Assembly (NCBI GenBank): GCA_009746045.1
Contig: RPFO01000310.1
Coordinates: 936,234 to 1,000,233, forward strand
DNA length: 64,000 nt
Direction: 5' to 3'
Source: Mesostigma viride
Lineage: Eukaryota; Streptophyta; Mesostigmatophyceae; Mesostigmatales; Mesostigmataceae
The position numbers and the translations under genes were made by a program. Under the pieces are notes generated by a model that saw nothing but the letters and a program-made list of their open reading frames with translations, had not been told where the DNA came from and made no database searches. Shown in pieces: positions 10,613 to 22,104 of this stretch (its first letter is position 1; every line of letters begins with the position of its first letter).

Positions 10613-10941
10613 TGGGAGTTTTAAATGACTTTGTCAAGGCTAACATGCATCATGCCTCCACCCATCTCTCCGCTGTCCCGGGACAGGCTATCACAGCCAG
10701 ATCTTGGAATGTTTTGGGTGGCGGGTGTGAACATGCGGTGATCGGCAGGCGTGGCTTTACCACCAGCTCGGAGGCAAAAATGTGGCAGTGTCAGTGATCA
10801 CGTACAACGGTGGTGTTGGTTGGCGCGGGATCCTTTTCGCTGCAGAACACGGCTGATTCCTGATGCTGACACGTTCTTGTGTTGTGTGGCTGTTGTCATG
10901 CGCCTGGGTTGTCACGGGACTTGTGTGCTTGCTGCCTCCAG

Positions 10942-11040
10942 TTTGGTCAGACCCCACTGCATGAGGCATCGAGGAACGGCCATCTGGATGTCGTCCAGCA
11001 TCTCATCGCCAGCGGCGCGTATGTGGACGCCATGAACAAT
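10942..11040 (+). CDS. ANK exon A8
   Basis: Ninety-nine bp, phase 0, acceptor GCCTCCAG and donor GTCAGT at 11041. ANK core TPLHEASRNGHLDVVQHL, followed by IASGAYVDAMNN. The upstream block and the downstream GTCAGTGATGACTCCATGCAGTGGGCA are closely matched in locus B exons B2 and B5. Confidence 0.85.
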
Positions 11041-11099
11041 GTCAGTGATGACTCCATGCAGTGGGCATGGGTGATGTGCTGTGTCATGATGGTCGCACA

Positions 11100-11275
11100 C
11101 CCCTTGAACAACACAACGACCGCGTGTGGTGAAGAAGATCGGGACGTGGCCAGGATGTCTGGTTTGTTTCCAGCATGCATGCCCCTAAGCAACACAACGA
11201 CCGCGTGTGGTGAAGAAGATCGGGACATGGCCAGGATGTTTTGTTTGTTTCCAGCATGAATGGCCTCATCATTGG
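11100..11275 (+). repeat. 81-bp tandem repeat (2 copies)
   Basis: Two copies of the same 81-bp intron segment seen at 10367-10612, starting near 11107 and 11188. It lies 60 bp after the A8 donor. Confidence 0.75.
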
Positions 11276-11862
11276 AGTTTTAAATGACTTTGTCGAGTCT
11301 CCAACATGCGTGCCCTTATAATCCAAGTTATAGACGCTCATTTGTCTCTGCTAGTATAAGTTAAACGGTTGCTTGCCTGTGCCAACGCTTGTGGCCAGAG
11401 GAACTTGTTGGGACCGAGAGGATGACAGGATCAGGAAACTGCGCGGTGATGATCGCAGCAATGGGAGCAGCGATTTTCGTATGTATTTTGCCCTCAGAGA
11501 GGCACTCTCCGTGTAGCATGTCATTCTGTGGAATATTCCCTCCCAGCCATGTGGGATGGCTCCATCCATGTCTCCACCGTCCCGGCCAGGCACCACAGCC
11601 AGATGTGGGATTGTAACTATGTGGTCATTGTCAACTCAAAGGGGGGACAGACAGGCATGAGTTTCTGCACCAGCTGGGATGCCCATTTAGCCAAGGCTGT
11701 GGCAGTGGCAGTTATCATGGACCATGGTGGTGTTCTTGGGCATGAGATCCTGATATTCTCCAAGCATGCTTGGGTTAACATGCTTGGGTTTCGGCATACC
11801 CCTTGCTTTGTGACTGTGGTATGATTGGGTTGTCACGGGATTTGTGTTGCTGCTGCATCCAG
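11276..11862 (+). other. ANK-unit intron between A8 and A9
   Basis: Carries the recurrent intron blocks GCCAACGCTTGTGGCCAGAGGAAC (11383), GCGGTGATGATCGCAGCAA (11441) and the CACAGCCAGATGTGGGA block (11594), each found in nearly every later unit in the same order. No exon seen. Confidence 0.6.
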
Positions 11863-11961
11863 AATGGGAGTACCCCGCTGCATTTGGCGTCAGCTGGTGG
11901 CCATGGGGATGTTGTTGAGCATCTCATCGCAAACGGCGCGGATGCTGACGCCAAGGACAAG
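11863..11961 (+). CDS. ANK exon A9
   Basis: Ninety-nine bp, phase 0, acceptor GCATCCAG and donor GTCAGA at 11962. ANK core NGSTPLHLASAGGHGDVV, then EHLIANGADADAKDK. The upstream 80 bp (ATTGGGTTGTCACGGGATTTGTGTTGCTGCTGC) is the common pre-acceptor block. Confidence 0.85.
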
Positions 11962-13235
11962 GTCAGAGTTGGCATCATTCCGTTGGGCAACGCAAATATT
12001 TCTTGGGTCATATAACCCCAGAGAAACGCAATCCCTGCGTGTGATAAAGAAGGATTTGTGACAGATTTGGCCCAGCTGTCTCGTTCATACCCGAATTGTA
12101 GGCCCCTGTAATCCAAATTGTTGGTTATTTTCTTGTGCCGAGGTAACCCGTCAAACAACCCCCCGCATCCCATTGCTTATGGCCAGAGGAGCACATTGGA
12201 CCCAAGGAAAACGCTAAATCAGCGAGCTGCGCGGTGATGGTCGTGGCAACAGGGATGATGGTTTCTCTCAGCTGCAGTTTTGTGGCTAGAAATCAGGGAG
12301 TAACTGATGACATAACGCAGATACCCCCTATTCCTGGTGCCCCCCCCCCCCCCCCCCCTTCCCGCCATGATTTGCACCTACCTTACCTCCTGCAAAGATT
12401 CTTTTTATTTTGGTAGAAATTATGCTGCTAAGTTTTGTAAAAGATTCAGCATGGGGAAGTTTGGCAAGCATGTTTGTTAAATTGTCCCTTGTACAACCCA
12501 TCTCTCTTCCCCCTTTCAACTAGAATTGTTGACAAACATCGTTACATACAGACTTCCAAAACAAGAAGGGCCTTACATATCTGGGCGAGCCTGGGTTCCA
12601 GGCGCATGCCTGTTTTCCAAGCTAATTACGTCACATGATGTCATACGGGAAAGCCCAATGCGTAGCTACCTTGTATCAGTGAGCATTGAATCAACCATTA
12701 CGATGGAATGCTGTTTTCTGGCGACAGGGTCCAGGGAAGATGTGCAAAATTCTAGTTGCGCTTCTAGCGGTGTAGGAATTGTGGCCGCGAGACGTTTTCC
12801 TTCCACCAACTCAAATCCTTTTGAACAATGATGGCCAGCGGGCTCTTCTTCCGTGGTCTATCACCGCGTGCATCGCCCATCTTTCCTGTGATCTGGCATG
12901 GCAGGTGGTAAGTAATAGTTGGGATGGCTCCATCCCTGTCTTCATGCATGCACTGTCCCGCGGCTAAATGTCACACCGACCTCGGTAGGCTTCGGGTGAA
13001 AGATCTGAACATGAATGGGAGGAGCAGTAAGGCATGGCTTCTTGCGCCGGTTTGGAAGTAAGTTTGCCAAGGCTGTGGCACTGTCTTGCTGTGGTCAGGA
13101 ACCGTGGTGGTGTATATGGGTACAGAATGCTCATTGCTGGACAAAGGCGATTGGCTTCTGTGAATGCTGACATGTCTGCGCGCTTTTGGCTTTTGTATTA
13201 CTGCAATGACATGGGACCTGTATGGCCGCACACAG
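11962..13235 (+). other. Intron with C-tract and dispersed repeat
   Basis: The unit intron blocks at 12000-12260 are followed by a 19-base poly-C run (12340-12358) and by a segment, 12525-12800, that is a diverged copy of 20620-20890 (shared words GTCAGTGAGCA, GATGGAATGCTG and GTGCAAAATTCTAG as variants). From 12840 the ANK-unit intron resumes. No exon seen. Confidence 0.55.
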
Positions 13236-13334
13236 TATGGGGGTACCTCGCTGCACGTGGCGTCAGCTGGTGGCCATGCGGATGTCGTCCAGCATCTCCT
13301 CACAATCGGCGCGGATGTGAACGCCGCAGACAAG
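13236..13334 (+). CDS. ANK exon A10
   Basis: Ninety-nine bp, phase 0, acceptor CACACAG and donor GTCAGT at 13335. ANK core YGGTSLHVASAGGHADVV, then QHLLTIGADVNAADK (TPLH reads TSLH). The acceptor context GTATGGCCGCACACAG is shared with A17, marking these two as a sub-family. Confidence 0.85.
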
Positions 13335-14311
13335 GTCAGTGATGCAATGCAGTGAGCCAGGGGGATGTGCTGTTTCTTTTCATTGCATTACTGGATGCAA
13401 TGCCCGTTGATGACGAAAAGGGTGGGCCACAAACTTGGTCAGGCCGTCTAGTTCATCCCCAACCTGTGTGCCCCCGAATCGATTTGTTGGAGCACGCTTC
13501 TTGTCGAGGTGCTGCATGGTGCCCGCATGTGCCAACGCTTGTGGCCAGAGGAACACGTTGCACCCGAGAAGAAGGCCGGAATGGTGAATTGAATAGCCGT
13601 GATCGCGGCAACCGGGACCGTGATTTCCGCATGATGATAACGTGATGAGAAGTTATAGAACTACAGAGTTTGTTCTTTTATTCTTGTCAGCGGCATGGCT
13701 ATGGCTTGTAGTGTTTGCAGATAGTTCCATATCCCTGAAACCCTTTCATCTCGCCTGTTTCTCAGTGGTGGATGGAAAGCAAGAGCAAGTCGATATGTTG
13801 TCGTTGGCCCCAATGTGCATGTCAGTCTCCGTGTCGCGTGTCATGGTGTGAAAGGTTTCCTCCCAGCCATGCGAAAGCATAATCCTCCTGCAAAGCTTCT
13901 GTCCAGGCTTGTGAAAAAGTGCCGATCAGCGGGCGATTCTCCTGCGGTCTCTGTCTGTATTACCGAGCTTCGCTCTGGTTTGGCATGGCAGGTAGTAATA
14001 TCCATCCCTGTGTCCTGGGGTCTGGTTTCACAGCCAAACCTCGGCAGGTTGTGGGTGGATTTCTCAGCACAAAACGGAGACAGGGAGGCACCACTAGTTG
14101 CAGCAGCTGAGCGGTCGTTTCGTCAAGGCTACGGCGGTGGCAGGAATCTGAAACAGTGGTGGTGTCCATCGGTGGTAGGATCCTTATAACTGCACCAGCG
14201 CAATTGTTTTTTGCATGCTGACATGTCTACCCGCCTTGTGATTGTCTACCCGGCCTTGTGGCTGTTGTCCAACTGGGCTGTCCCTGGGATTTGTGTGGCT
14301 GCTAAAATCAG
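13335..14311 (+). other. ANK-unit intron between A10 and A11
   Basis: Contains the GCCAACGCTTGTGGCCAGAGGAACACG block (13531), the GTGATCGCGGCAACCGGGACCGTGA block (13599) and a TTTGGCATGGCAGGTAGTAAT block (13979). The order matches other long units, notably 23395-23900 (unit after A17). No further exon recognised. Confidence 0.6.
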
Positions 14312-14410
14312 GATAAGGAAACCCCGCTACTTGGTGCGTCGAAGGGTGGCCACCTGGATATCGTCCGGCACCTCATCGCCAGCGGCGCAGATGTGAACTC
14401 CGAGGCCCAG
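14312..14410 (+). CDS. ANK exon A11
   Basis: Ninety-nine bp, phase 0, acceptor AAAATCAG and donor GTCAGA at 14411. ANK core TPLLGASKGGHLDIVRHL, then IASGADVNSEAQ. The TPLH histidine is leucine, as also in A19 (TLLL), so the H-bonding capping histidine is lost in this repeat. Confidence 0.8.
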
Positions 14411-15085
14411 GTCAGAGTAGGCTTCATGCCCCGTGACCAACACGCTGACCATGTCGCGTTGAACAAGTTGCCCGCATGTTCAACGCTTGTGGCCAGAGGA
14501 ACCATGATGGACCCCAAAAGATGACAGGATTAATTAAGCGCATGGTGGTGATCGTGGCAACAAGAGCAGAAGCTGGTGGATGATTTGTGTTTGGCCCTAC
14601 GTGTGCATGGTTTCCTGTGATATGAGCCTGTCTGTGGAACTCTCCATCCCACCCATGTGCATTCACTCATTTCACTGTCTTGACCTGGCCTCTAGGTTTG
14701 TAGAAAACATACTGCTCAGTGGGCTACACTCCTGTGGTCGAATGCTGCGCTACTGACCCCTCCCCACAGCTCGGTGAGGCAGTTAGCAGTAAACGGAATG
14801 TCTCCCCTGTCCCAGGGCCAGATCTTGGAAGGTTTCGTGTGGTAGGTGTGAACATGAGGGGGGCCAGGGAGGCATTGTGGTTTTTGCACTAGCTAGGAGG
14901 TGGTTTCGTTGAGGCTGTGGAACTAGCAGTGACCAAAGGTCACGGGGGTGGTCTTGGGTGCAGGATGCTAGCTGCACAAGAATTGTATGTTTCTGTACAT
15001 GCTGATGTCATACTAGTATGTCCACATGCTTTGTGGTTTTCAAATATCTGGGCTGTTACGGGACTCTTGCGGCTGCTGCATTCAG
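14411..15085 (+). other. ANK-unit intron between A11 and A12
   Basis: Carries a CCCGCATGTTCAACGCTTGTGGCCAGAGGAACC block (14470), the CAGGGCCAGATCTTGGAAGG block (14811) and the GATGCTGATGTC pre-acceptor block (15000). No other exon seen. Confidence 0.6.
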
Positions 15086-15184
15086 GATGGGAGTACTGCA
15101 CTGCATCTTGCCTCATCGACCGGCCATCTGGATGTCATTGAGGAACTGGTTGCAAGTGGCGCACACGTGAATGCCAAGGGCAAG
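15086..15184 (+). CDS. ANK exon A12
   Basis: Ninety-nine bp, phase 0, acceptor CATTCAG and donor GTCAGT at 15185. ANK core DGSTALHLASSTGHLDVI, then EELVASGAHVNAKGK. No in-frame stop. Confidence 0.85.
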
Positions 15185-15541
15185 GTCAGTTTCGAGTCAT
15201 GTCATTGCCTTTTCCCCGTTCTTAGGTGCCTTCGTTACAGCATATTAATTGCTGTACGAAAGTTGCAGGACGGGTAATACATTTCAGCATGCGGGGAGGG
15301 GGAAATCGCAGGCGAGAATTTTCGCAACAGTTTGGATAATTAATTCTGCTGTCCCAATGAAGCATTTTCATTGGCACTGATAAGAAAGAATGTGTCGATG
15401 GATGCAAGGCTATCCGATGCTGCGCAAGCGTGCTTACAAGAGGCATAAGCTTAAAACCCAACCACCCGTTATTGTGGGTTCTGACACGCCCACGAATCCT
15501 ACACGCTATTCGCGAATAGCATCCACCGAACTTTGTGTGAC

Positions 15542-15645
15542 TGATGGCTTAACATCGCTGCATCCTGCATCAAGGAATGACTATGAGTCTGTCAATGTGG
15601 TGCAGCATCTTATAACGAGTGGTTCAGGCCAGAATGCCGAGAATC
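15542..15645 (+). pseudogene. Degenerate ANK exon A13
   Basis: Recognisable ANK coding (TSLHPASRN, then NVVQHLITSGS), but a 6-base insertion lengthens the loop, the acceptor AG is absent (GTGTGACTGATGG), and no GT donor follows GCCGAGAAT. The same combination of ANK exon without an acceptor, followed about 90-200 bp later by an intact exon, is found at 27910, so the decay predates that duplication. Confidence 0.65.
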
Positions 15646-15738
15646 TCTGCCAGTTTTGTCTTTCTGCCAGGGGCCAACATGGATTATTGTGCTGACTCTT
15701 GATCATCACAGCATTTGTTTGGTGGCTGCTGAGCTCAG

Positions 15739-15837
15739 GCTGGAGAAACCCCGCTGCATCTCGCGTCCAGCAGCGGCCATCTGGATGTCGTGCAACATCT
15801 CATCGCAATCGGCGCAGATGTGAATGCCGAGAATGGC
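15739..15837 (+). CDS. ANK exon A14
   Basis: Ninety-nine bp, phase 0, acceptor AGCTCAG and a consensus GTAAGT donor at 15838. ANK core AGETPLHLASSSGHLDVV, then QHLIAIGADVNAENG. Closest sister is A22 at 28098, including several hundred bases of flank on each side. Confidence 0.85.
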
Positions 15838-17693
15838 GTAAGTTCTGGCTGGATAATTACAGGTGCCCGTGAGCTGCTTTCAATATAGCCTTCTGCGCAA
15901 ACAGACCCGTGTGTTATACGCCGCATACTCGGGTGCGAACGTGGCCGTAGAGTCCCAACTTGCACGCCATCATTAGCACTTTGCTTTCTCCAGATGCAGC
16001 TCTAGAGCAGATTTGCATGCATCGGCGGCCCGTCCTGACCAGACAAAGATGCTGGACCCGAAAACAAGACTGGGGCAATGATTTCAAGGTGATCAATGTA
16101 GCAGCAGTGAAAATTACTTCGCCTATTACTTTTGAAATGGCAAACATGTAGGGCACAGTATGTTTGAAGTATCTGTGGAACGCTTAACTGCTTCAACCAA
16201 GTCTTCTGTTATTGAGACTTTCCCACTTGTCATTTGGCCTGCTTCGTCAAACGGAAGTATTCACATTGGATTATGATCGTGGTAATGTTATGCAAGTTTG
16301 AAGCCTCCCACATCCGCATGTGTTCCGCACAAATCAAAGCACAGCATTGTGCAGGTTTCCCCCACTTGCATGCCCTCGTTAATTAAGGAGTACATTTGCC
16401 CTTGTTAAGGAGTACATGAGTACATTTAGCTCCAGGGTCTGCTTGGAAAGACTATCCTAAGGCTGCTGGCCAGATGAATATTATGCGCCCACGAAGATGC
16501 ACGACCTGCAAAGAGCAGTATGTCAGCTGTGGCAACACAGATGACCTTCCCTATGCTACTTGGGATGTCGCTCTGAATCGTGGTGATCTAATACCTGCCT
16601 GCGTCATCTGTATATGTCCAATCATCCACAGTTTGTCACAGACCTTTATTTCTGTTCTCATGGCGAAACATGGTGTAGCACTTGTCTGCGTCATCTGGCC
16701 AATGTGTCCAAGAGTCCACTTATAGGCTCCTACCCAGCGTGAACCTCCCTCCTTTGAAGGAGAAAAAAACTGGGATGAAGAGTTAAAATAAACACCTGGT
16801 ATATTTACTACTATGTAGAATGACTACTATGCAGAGTGACTACTATGTACCTTTGTATCACTTGCAGCATGTCATGTAAAAATGTTTACAATGCAGGTCC
16901 AAGATTGTAAGCTGATGCAAGTACGCTTTTAAGTGTGTGAAGAAGGCCATCTGCCGAGTGGCATCTTGCTTGTTTGGTGCATCTTTCCACTACCTGACCT
17001 TGTCTGTGGTTTGGCAATGATTTTTGCATACTATAAGCAACGTCCGTGTGTGCCACATCTTCCATGGCAAGCCAGGGTCCCGTCAGCCTTAGCGTATGCT
17101 CAATTGCATGACATCCCTCTGCCACATCGTCAAAGATTATGAGCAGTACAGGCCTTGCTGCAGGTATTCGCTACGGCAGACACCCTGTCAATCTTCTAGT
17201 GCACATTTGCGCAGCCTGGGACTTTCCTAATGTCTTTGCTACTGACACTCAGGACATCCTAGTGCATCCCCATCCCTCTTCCTCTGCGCACAACTTTGCT
17301 TACCCATGTTTTTCTGTTTTATTGTTTTCAGTGCAGGGCTTATGGTATAAGCTTATTAGAGTCTTGTCTTAAGGAGAACTTTTGCTGTATTCCACGTGCT
17401 GTGCATTCCAGCATCAACGTGTGTGCTAATTCTGACTACAAGGGGAAACTAGGCAGTCATTGCATGTTTGTTACAGCTACATGGTTCTAGAAGGTCATGG
17501 TTTCAAGAGTGCAGTGAGCAGTCCTGAGAGCTATCAGGAATCGATCAGTCGCCTAATTTTATTTGGAATGGGCTTATCCATCATTCTGCAAGCAGTCTCG
17601 GTTGCTGTGGATGGTGACATGCGAGTTTGCGCTTTCTGGGCGTCTGTGCACGTTTGGGATGTCACGAATGCTAATTGTGGCTCCTGCACACAG
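15838..17693 (+). other. Long intron between A14 and A15
   Basis: The first part (15900-16150) is duplicated at 28290-28510. The second part (about 16440-17640) is matched in pieces by 41885-42790, the intron before locus B exon B2 (for example GCTGCTGGCCAGATGAAT, GTGCTGTGCATTCCAGCATC, AGGGGAAACTAGGCAGTCAT). No exon was found in either copy of this stretch, so the shared part is probably intron inherited by both loci. Confidence 0.6.
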
Positions 17694-17795
17694 GATGGTG
17701 AAACTGAACTGCATTATGCATCATCAAAAGGCCATCTGGATGTCCTCCAGCACCTAATCGCGAGCGGCGCAAATGTGAACATCAGGAGCATGGAG
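17694..17795 (+). CDS. ANK exon A15 (34-residue variant)
   Basis: One hundred and two bp, phase 0, acceptor CACACAG and donor GTCAGT at 17796. ANK core DGETELHYASSKGHLDVL, then QHLIASGANVNIRSME. It is one codon longer than its sisters at the 3' end but still a multiple of three. TPLH reads TELH. Its upstream intron is the counterpart of the intron before B2. Confidence 0.8.
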
Positions 17796-18784
17796 GTCAG
17801 TTTTGGCTGCATGCCTGAGCTCGATAGGGGGCGTGCTGTTTCATAATTGTTTGTGGGCCTCGTGCATGGCCCCTGTGTGATGAAGAAAGATTGGGTGTCG
17901 AACTACGCCAGGCTGTCTTTTCCTGCCCGACTTGTGGGCGCTTCGCAGCGAAACGTTGAATTCAAGGATCCGCCTTAAACAAGTTGCCCACATGTGCCAG
18001 TGATTGTGTCCAGAGGGAAACGTTGGACCCAAGTCAAGAAGACAGGGTCAGAAAAGTGTGCTTTGGTGATCTCTGCAGCAGGGATAGTCGTTTCTTTCCA
18101 AACAGAGATCAAGTAATTAGTAACTAAAGAGCGTGTGTTCCGTTCCCTTGGCAAATCAAAATTTGCAGATACTCCCCTAATAATCCCCAATTCTGCCCGT
18201 TCTTTCATATCCTTGGTAATCAATGGGAAGCAGAAGCTGGGCCATATGGCTTTGTTTGCATTTGGCCTTCTGTGGGTATCTCTTTCTGCTCAGCATGTCA
18301 TTTTGTTGAACATTCCCTCCCAGCCATGTGCATGAACCTCACGACTGATCTTTTGCAAAGCTTCAGGCTTCTGAGCAAGTTGTAAAAAACATGCAGCTCG
18401 CTGTAACCTGCTCCTGCGGTCCATCCCTGCATTAGGGCCTTTGCTGTGGTTTGGCGTGACAGTTTAGGGATTGTCTATAGGTTTGGATGGCTCTGTCATG
18501 CCTGCACTGTTCCGGGGCCACGTGTTGCAGCCAGATCTCGGAAGGTTGTGGGCAGCGGCTGTGAACACGAGGGGGGACAGGCATGCATGGCTTTTCGCAC
18601 CAGCTAGGGGTTTAGTTATTTAAGGCTGGGTAACACTATTGATCAGGGTCTGTTGTAGCGTTCATCAGTACACGACCCTCATGCTTTCACGAGAACGCTT
18701 GGATTTCTGGATGCTGACACGTCCATGTGCTTTCTGGCTGCGGTACAACTGGGTTGCCATGTGCTTTGTGGCTGCTTCGTCCAG
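17796..18784 (+). other. ANK-unit intron between A15 and A16
   Basis: Unit blocks are seen at 17985 (GTTGCCCACATGTGCCAGTGATTGTGTCCAGAGG) and 18520 (CACGTGTTGCAGCCAGATCTCGGAAGGTTGTGGGC), with the GGATGCTGACACGTCCATGTGC pre-acceptor block at 18708. No other exon seen. Confidence 0.6.
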
Positions 18785-18883
18785 ACTGGGATCACCCCAC
18801 TGGACAAGGCGTCACGGGATGGCCACCTGCATGTCGTCCAGCATCTCATTGCCTGCGGCGCGGATGTGAATGCCAAGGGCCCG
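18785..18883 (+). CDS. ANK exon A16
   Basis: Ninety-nine bp, phase 0, acceptor CGTCCAG and donor GTCAGT at 18884. ANK core TGITPLDKASRDGHLHVV, then QHLIACGADVNAKGP. The TPLH histidine is Asp. No in-frame stop. Confidence 0.85.
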
Positions 18884-20560
18884 GTCAGTTATTGCTCCGT
18901 GCCAGTGGCAAAGCATAAGTTCATTTCGTACAGGTCGCGGTGCTGTACCTTATAGAAACGCGATGCTTGCATGTGTAAAACAAGGATTGGGTGACGGACC
19001 TGGCCAGGCTGTGTATAGTTTGCCCCCAATTTGCATGGGACTCCCCATTATCTGTGTGTCCAGTACTTTGTTTGTCTAGGATCTGCGTCGACCAAGTTGC
19101 CCGCGTGTGCCGAATGCTTGTGGCAAGAGGAACAGGTCGAACCCAAGAAGAAGAAGAAGGCGGGATTCATAAACAGGGCGGTGATGATCACAGCAACAGG
19201 GGTGGTAGCTTTTCAGTAGTGACCGAGTAACACGGGGATAAGGAGCGGTTGTCCATGTTATCGGGCCATGCCTGATAAAATTCTGCAGATACTCCGTTCT
19301 TTCTGATGTCCCCCTCCCAGCCACGCAAATGCACTGTCCATCTGTGTGCAAATGCGCTCTCCTACTTTGTTTCTGGAAACCATGCTGGTCAGTCGAGCAG
19401 TTCCAAGAGGCAACGCGCGGTTGGCAAACTTGTTGGTTACAAGCCTGGTTGTCGGCCCTAAAGGCGCAGCACGTACAGCCTAAAGCCTGGAAAGGCTTTA
19501 TAGCTGTTTATGGCCTACTTCAGCTGGGTGTTGGGGTGAAAATAGCCTCAGCCTCAGCTGGCATTAACACAGCTCCTGCATATAGCCGGGAAAGTGTTAC
19601 CACATATCCAACCTGGCGGGGTGGCCCCTCCATTCCCCCCAGTCGATGATCCCGCGTGAGCTCTTGCCTTGACCCCCCCTACTTTGCCTCACCAGCAGTC
19701 ACCAGATCTGGTGGCTTAGAGAGAAGGTAGCAATGTCGTCCCCATACACGTCCTCATGAGGCCAGTCATAATTAGAATTACACCCTAAGAAGGTCTCATT
19801 AAGATAAAGGCCGTTCAAAATAAGCCAAGAATCATGAACCTAGTGTAACAATACAAGGGGTGATGCTATAACCTTCAGCATCGCACAAAATTTTTTCCCC
19901 GGCTGCAGCCCCTGGGCACCACCTCCACTCGTCATTTTCCTCCTGGGCAGCTGGCTCTCGTCATCCATACTGCATAGGTCATGGGTCCACAGTGACCTTC
20001 TTCCCTGGCCTCTCCACACCTCCCAACTGTATGGCTGATTACACCGTAACTGTGAGCAGAGGACAACAGCCTTGCGCCGCTACTAGTATACAAATCTTGG
20101 TGACTGCTATTCTGACCCATGCAGCCACTGCTGCTTGGTAGTTACCCGCTTTGCGTTTGATTTTGACCGCCGTAGCGATGTTCCTCAGGCCCCAAAAATT
20201 GGAACGCAACTGGTTAGGCCTACCAGACTCCATGAAAGGGGCTGGCAATGGCCAGCTTTTCCAGGAAGCTTATAATGTTCAATGTTGTACTTTGAGGATC
20301 TAAATTTTTGGAATCAGAGAAATTGAAATCTCAATTTCTCGCAGGCAGAGCAGATTAGCCGTCCAACCCCATTGCGCAACATAGAGCATCTGAGGGGCCC
20401 CCATGCGGGAAGGCCGTCAGGCTCATATTGCACCTGGCCATGCCGCCATATGTATATGGCGGCCATACGACTTTCGAACAAATGTTAGAGAGCTGCGAAG
20501 CTGCATTTAAAGCCTCTCGGATGAAAAAAACCTATCTATTGTCGGCTGGGCCGGCCCCGC
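18884..20560. other. Intron between A16 and A17, left part
   Basis: Unit intron blocks continue to about 19330 (GCCGAATGCTTGTGGCAAGAGGAAC at 19108, GTGATGATCACAGCAACAGG at 19181). After about 19380 the sequence is unrelated to other units and no gene is recognised. Small open frames occur on both strands without domain similarity. Probably old insertions inside the intron. Confidence 0.45.
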
Positions 20561-20619
20561 TTGAGCCTTTTCTGCGTGTTGATTATAGAACAAGCAGGAA
20601 CTCATAAAAATATCTCTAT

Positions 20620-20890
20620 GTAAACAACCAAATCACACTGAGGCCCAACAACTCTGGTCGAGCTGGGGTACCAGACACGCCTGCTTTCCTAGCAAATACA
20701 CGCGCATCATACGATGTTGTACGACAGGAAAGCCAGCTCAAAGGCCTGCCGCGTAACTATGTCGTGTCAGCGAGCACCAAATCAAGAACCAAGATGGAAT
20801 CCTGCTTTCTGTGATGCGGGAAATGCGCAAAATGGTAGTGGCGCTTCCAGTAATGTGCGCTGCGCTGGCCGAAAATCGTAACTTTATTTC
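20620..20890. repeat. Dispersed repeat, second copy
   Basis: Diverged relative of 12525-12800. Both contain a GCCTGCTTTCC/GCCTGTTTTCC word, a GTCA(G)CGAGCA word, AAGATGGAATCCTGCTTTCTG and GTGCGCAAAATG variants in the same order. No coding content recognised. Confidence 0.5.
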
Positions 20891-20947
20891 AAATTCATTT
20901 TTACTCCCCCTTCCGCCGACACGTGAACTGGTTTGACTTGTTGACCT

Positions 20948-21260
20948 ATTTGCTCACTTTATAGTTGCATTGCGGCGGGGTACTCAAAGGGGGTCGATCT
21001 GCCACCTAGACAGCTGTACCGTACGTCACCTACACATGTATGGTGCCTCTGCTACTGCAGTAGAGTAGAGGCCTGTGCTGGTCGTGCCTACTGTTCTATG
21101 CGGCCCCCCCTTTCATGGTCATTGTATATGTGCAAAAAGGGGCGCCGCGCCTTCAATGCACAGTCACAAATCTAGAGATACTATTTGTGCACATGTACGT
21201 ACTAGTATGAGTGTTGCCGTGGACGTAGCGAAGCACTTTTGCATCTTACAACATTTGTAG
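20948..21260. repeat. Dispersed repeat family, direct copy 1
   Basis: Recurs at 22105-22440 in the same orientation and, in part, inverted at 5845-5970. Shared words include TTGCTCAC(T/C)T, GATCTGCC, CTGTACCG.ACGTCACCTACAC, AGTAGAG and GGGGCGC.GCGCCTT.AATGCAC. The two direct copies are 1.15 kb apart and enclose 21261-22104, which has no recognised gene. An LTR or terminal-repeat origin is possible but unproven. Confidence 0.5.
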
Positions 21261-22104
21261 GTAAAGCCCAGCAATCGCGGCTGCTGCCAAAGCGGTTAGC
21301 CCGCAAATAGGTCAAGGTTCCTGGCCTTTGGGACAGCAAGGGAGGCGCCTTGAAATAATTGTTTTATACGCCGTTGGTGAGTTTCCAGCTGGTGGCAGGG
21401 TCACAACCTCGAGGCGATGGCTTTGATTCCAAGTGTTTAGTCCACAAAATCATTCCTTGTGCCCAGAGGTGGTGCGAGCCGCTTCTATCAGGGAACCTGC
21501 GCCTAGCATAGAGATCGCGATGAAAGCAAAAGGGTGATTCGGACAAATTGCTGACAGTGGGAAAACCACAAACGGAGCGAGATAATCCATCGAGGCACTG
21601 CTAGGGCCAGGACAGGTTGACGATCTGAAACAGAACTGATGGCACCACATGGCCGCCAATGACTTCCGAGACAGGAGCCTCCGACTGAAAATGTCCTCAC
21701 GGGCCACCTGCAGCCAGGCCATGGAGATGCAGGATTGTGGGATTGAGCATAATTTTGGGGGGGGCGCGCCTGTGAATTATTATGCGCGATCATACATTAG
21801 AAAGCCCACATTAGGTCGGATCCGCTGTTACCGCCGTCTCTTTATCGCTGAGGTCAGCTCTGCTGTGGCAGTGTGTGTGCCTGCATGACCAATGTGAGGG
21901 CAGGCTCTGCACGCCAAGGAGCTCCGGAGCCAGCACTTTGTCGTGACGGGGCTGGAGCTAGTGGCAGTAGCTCTTCTTAGCCTAGTGGGTGGCTAGGCCC
22001 AATTTTGATGGTGTGCTAGCCTCCACTATAAAGCTGCACGCACTCATTGTAATAATTTTTCTTAGGGATAGGAAGGCACTACCTTAGCTTCAGCCACCCA
22101 ATTG
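21261..22104. other. Sequence between dispersed-repeat copies
   Basis: About 840 bp with short open frames on both strands (the longest about 96 codons, minus strand, 21503-21793), none with a recognised domain. Nothing else seen. Confidence 0.4.

Noticed and set aside
10282-11341. Repeated frames around 10.3-11.3 kb on both strands
   Set aside because: Produced by the 81-bp intron repeat, a multiple of three; no splice sites or domain.
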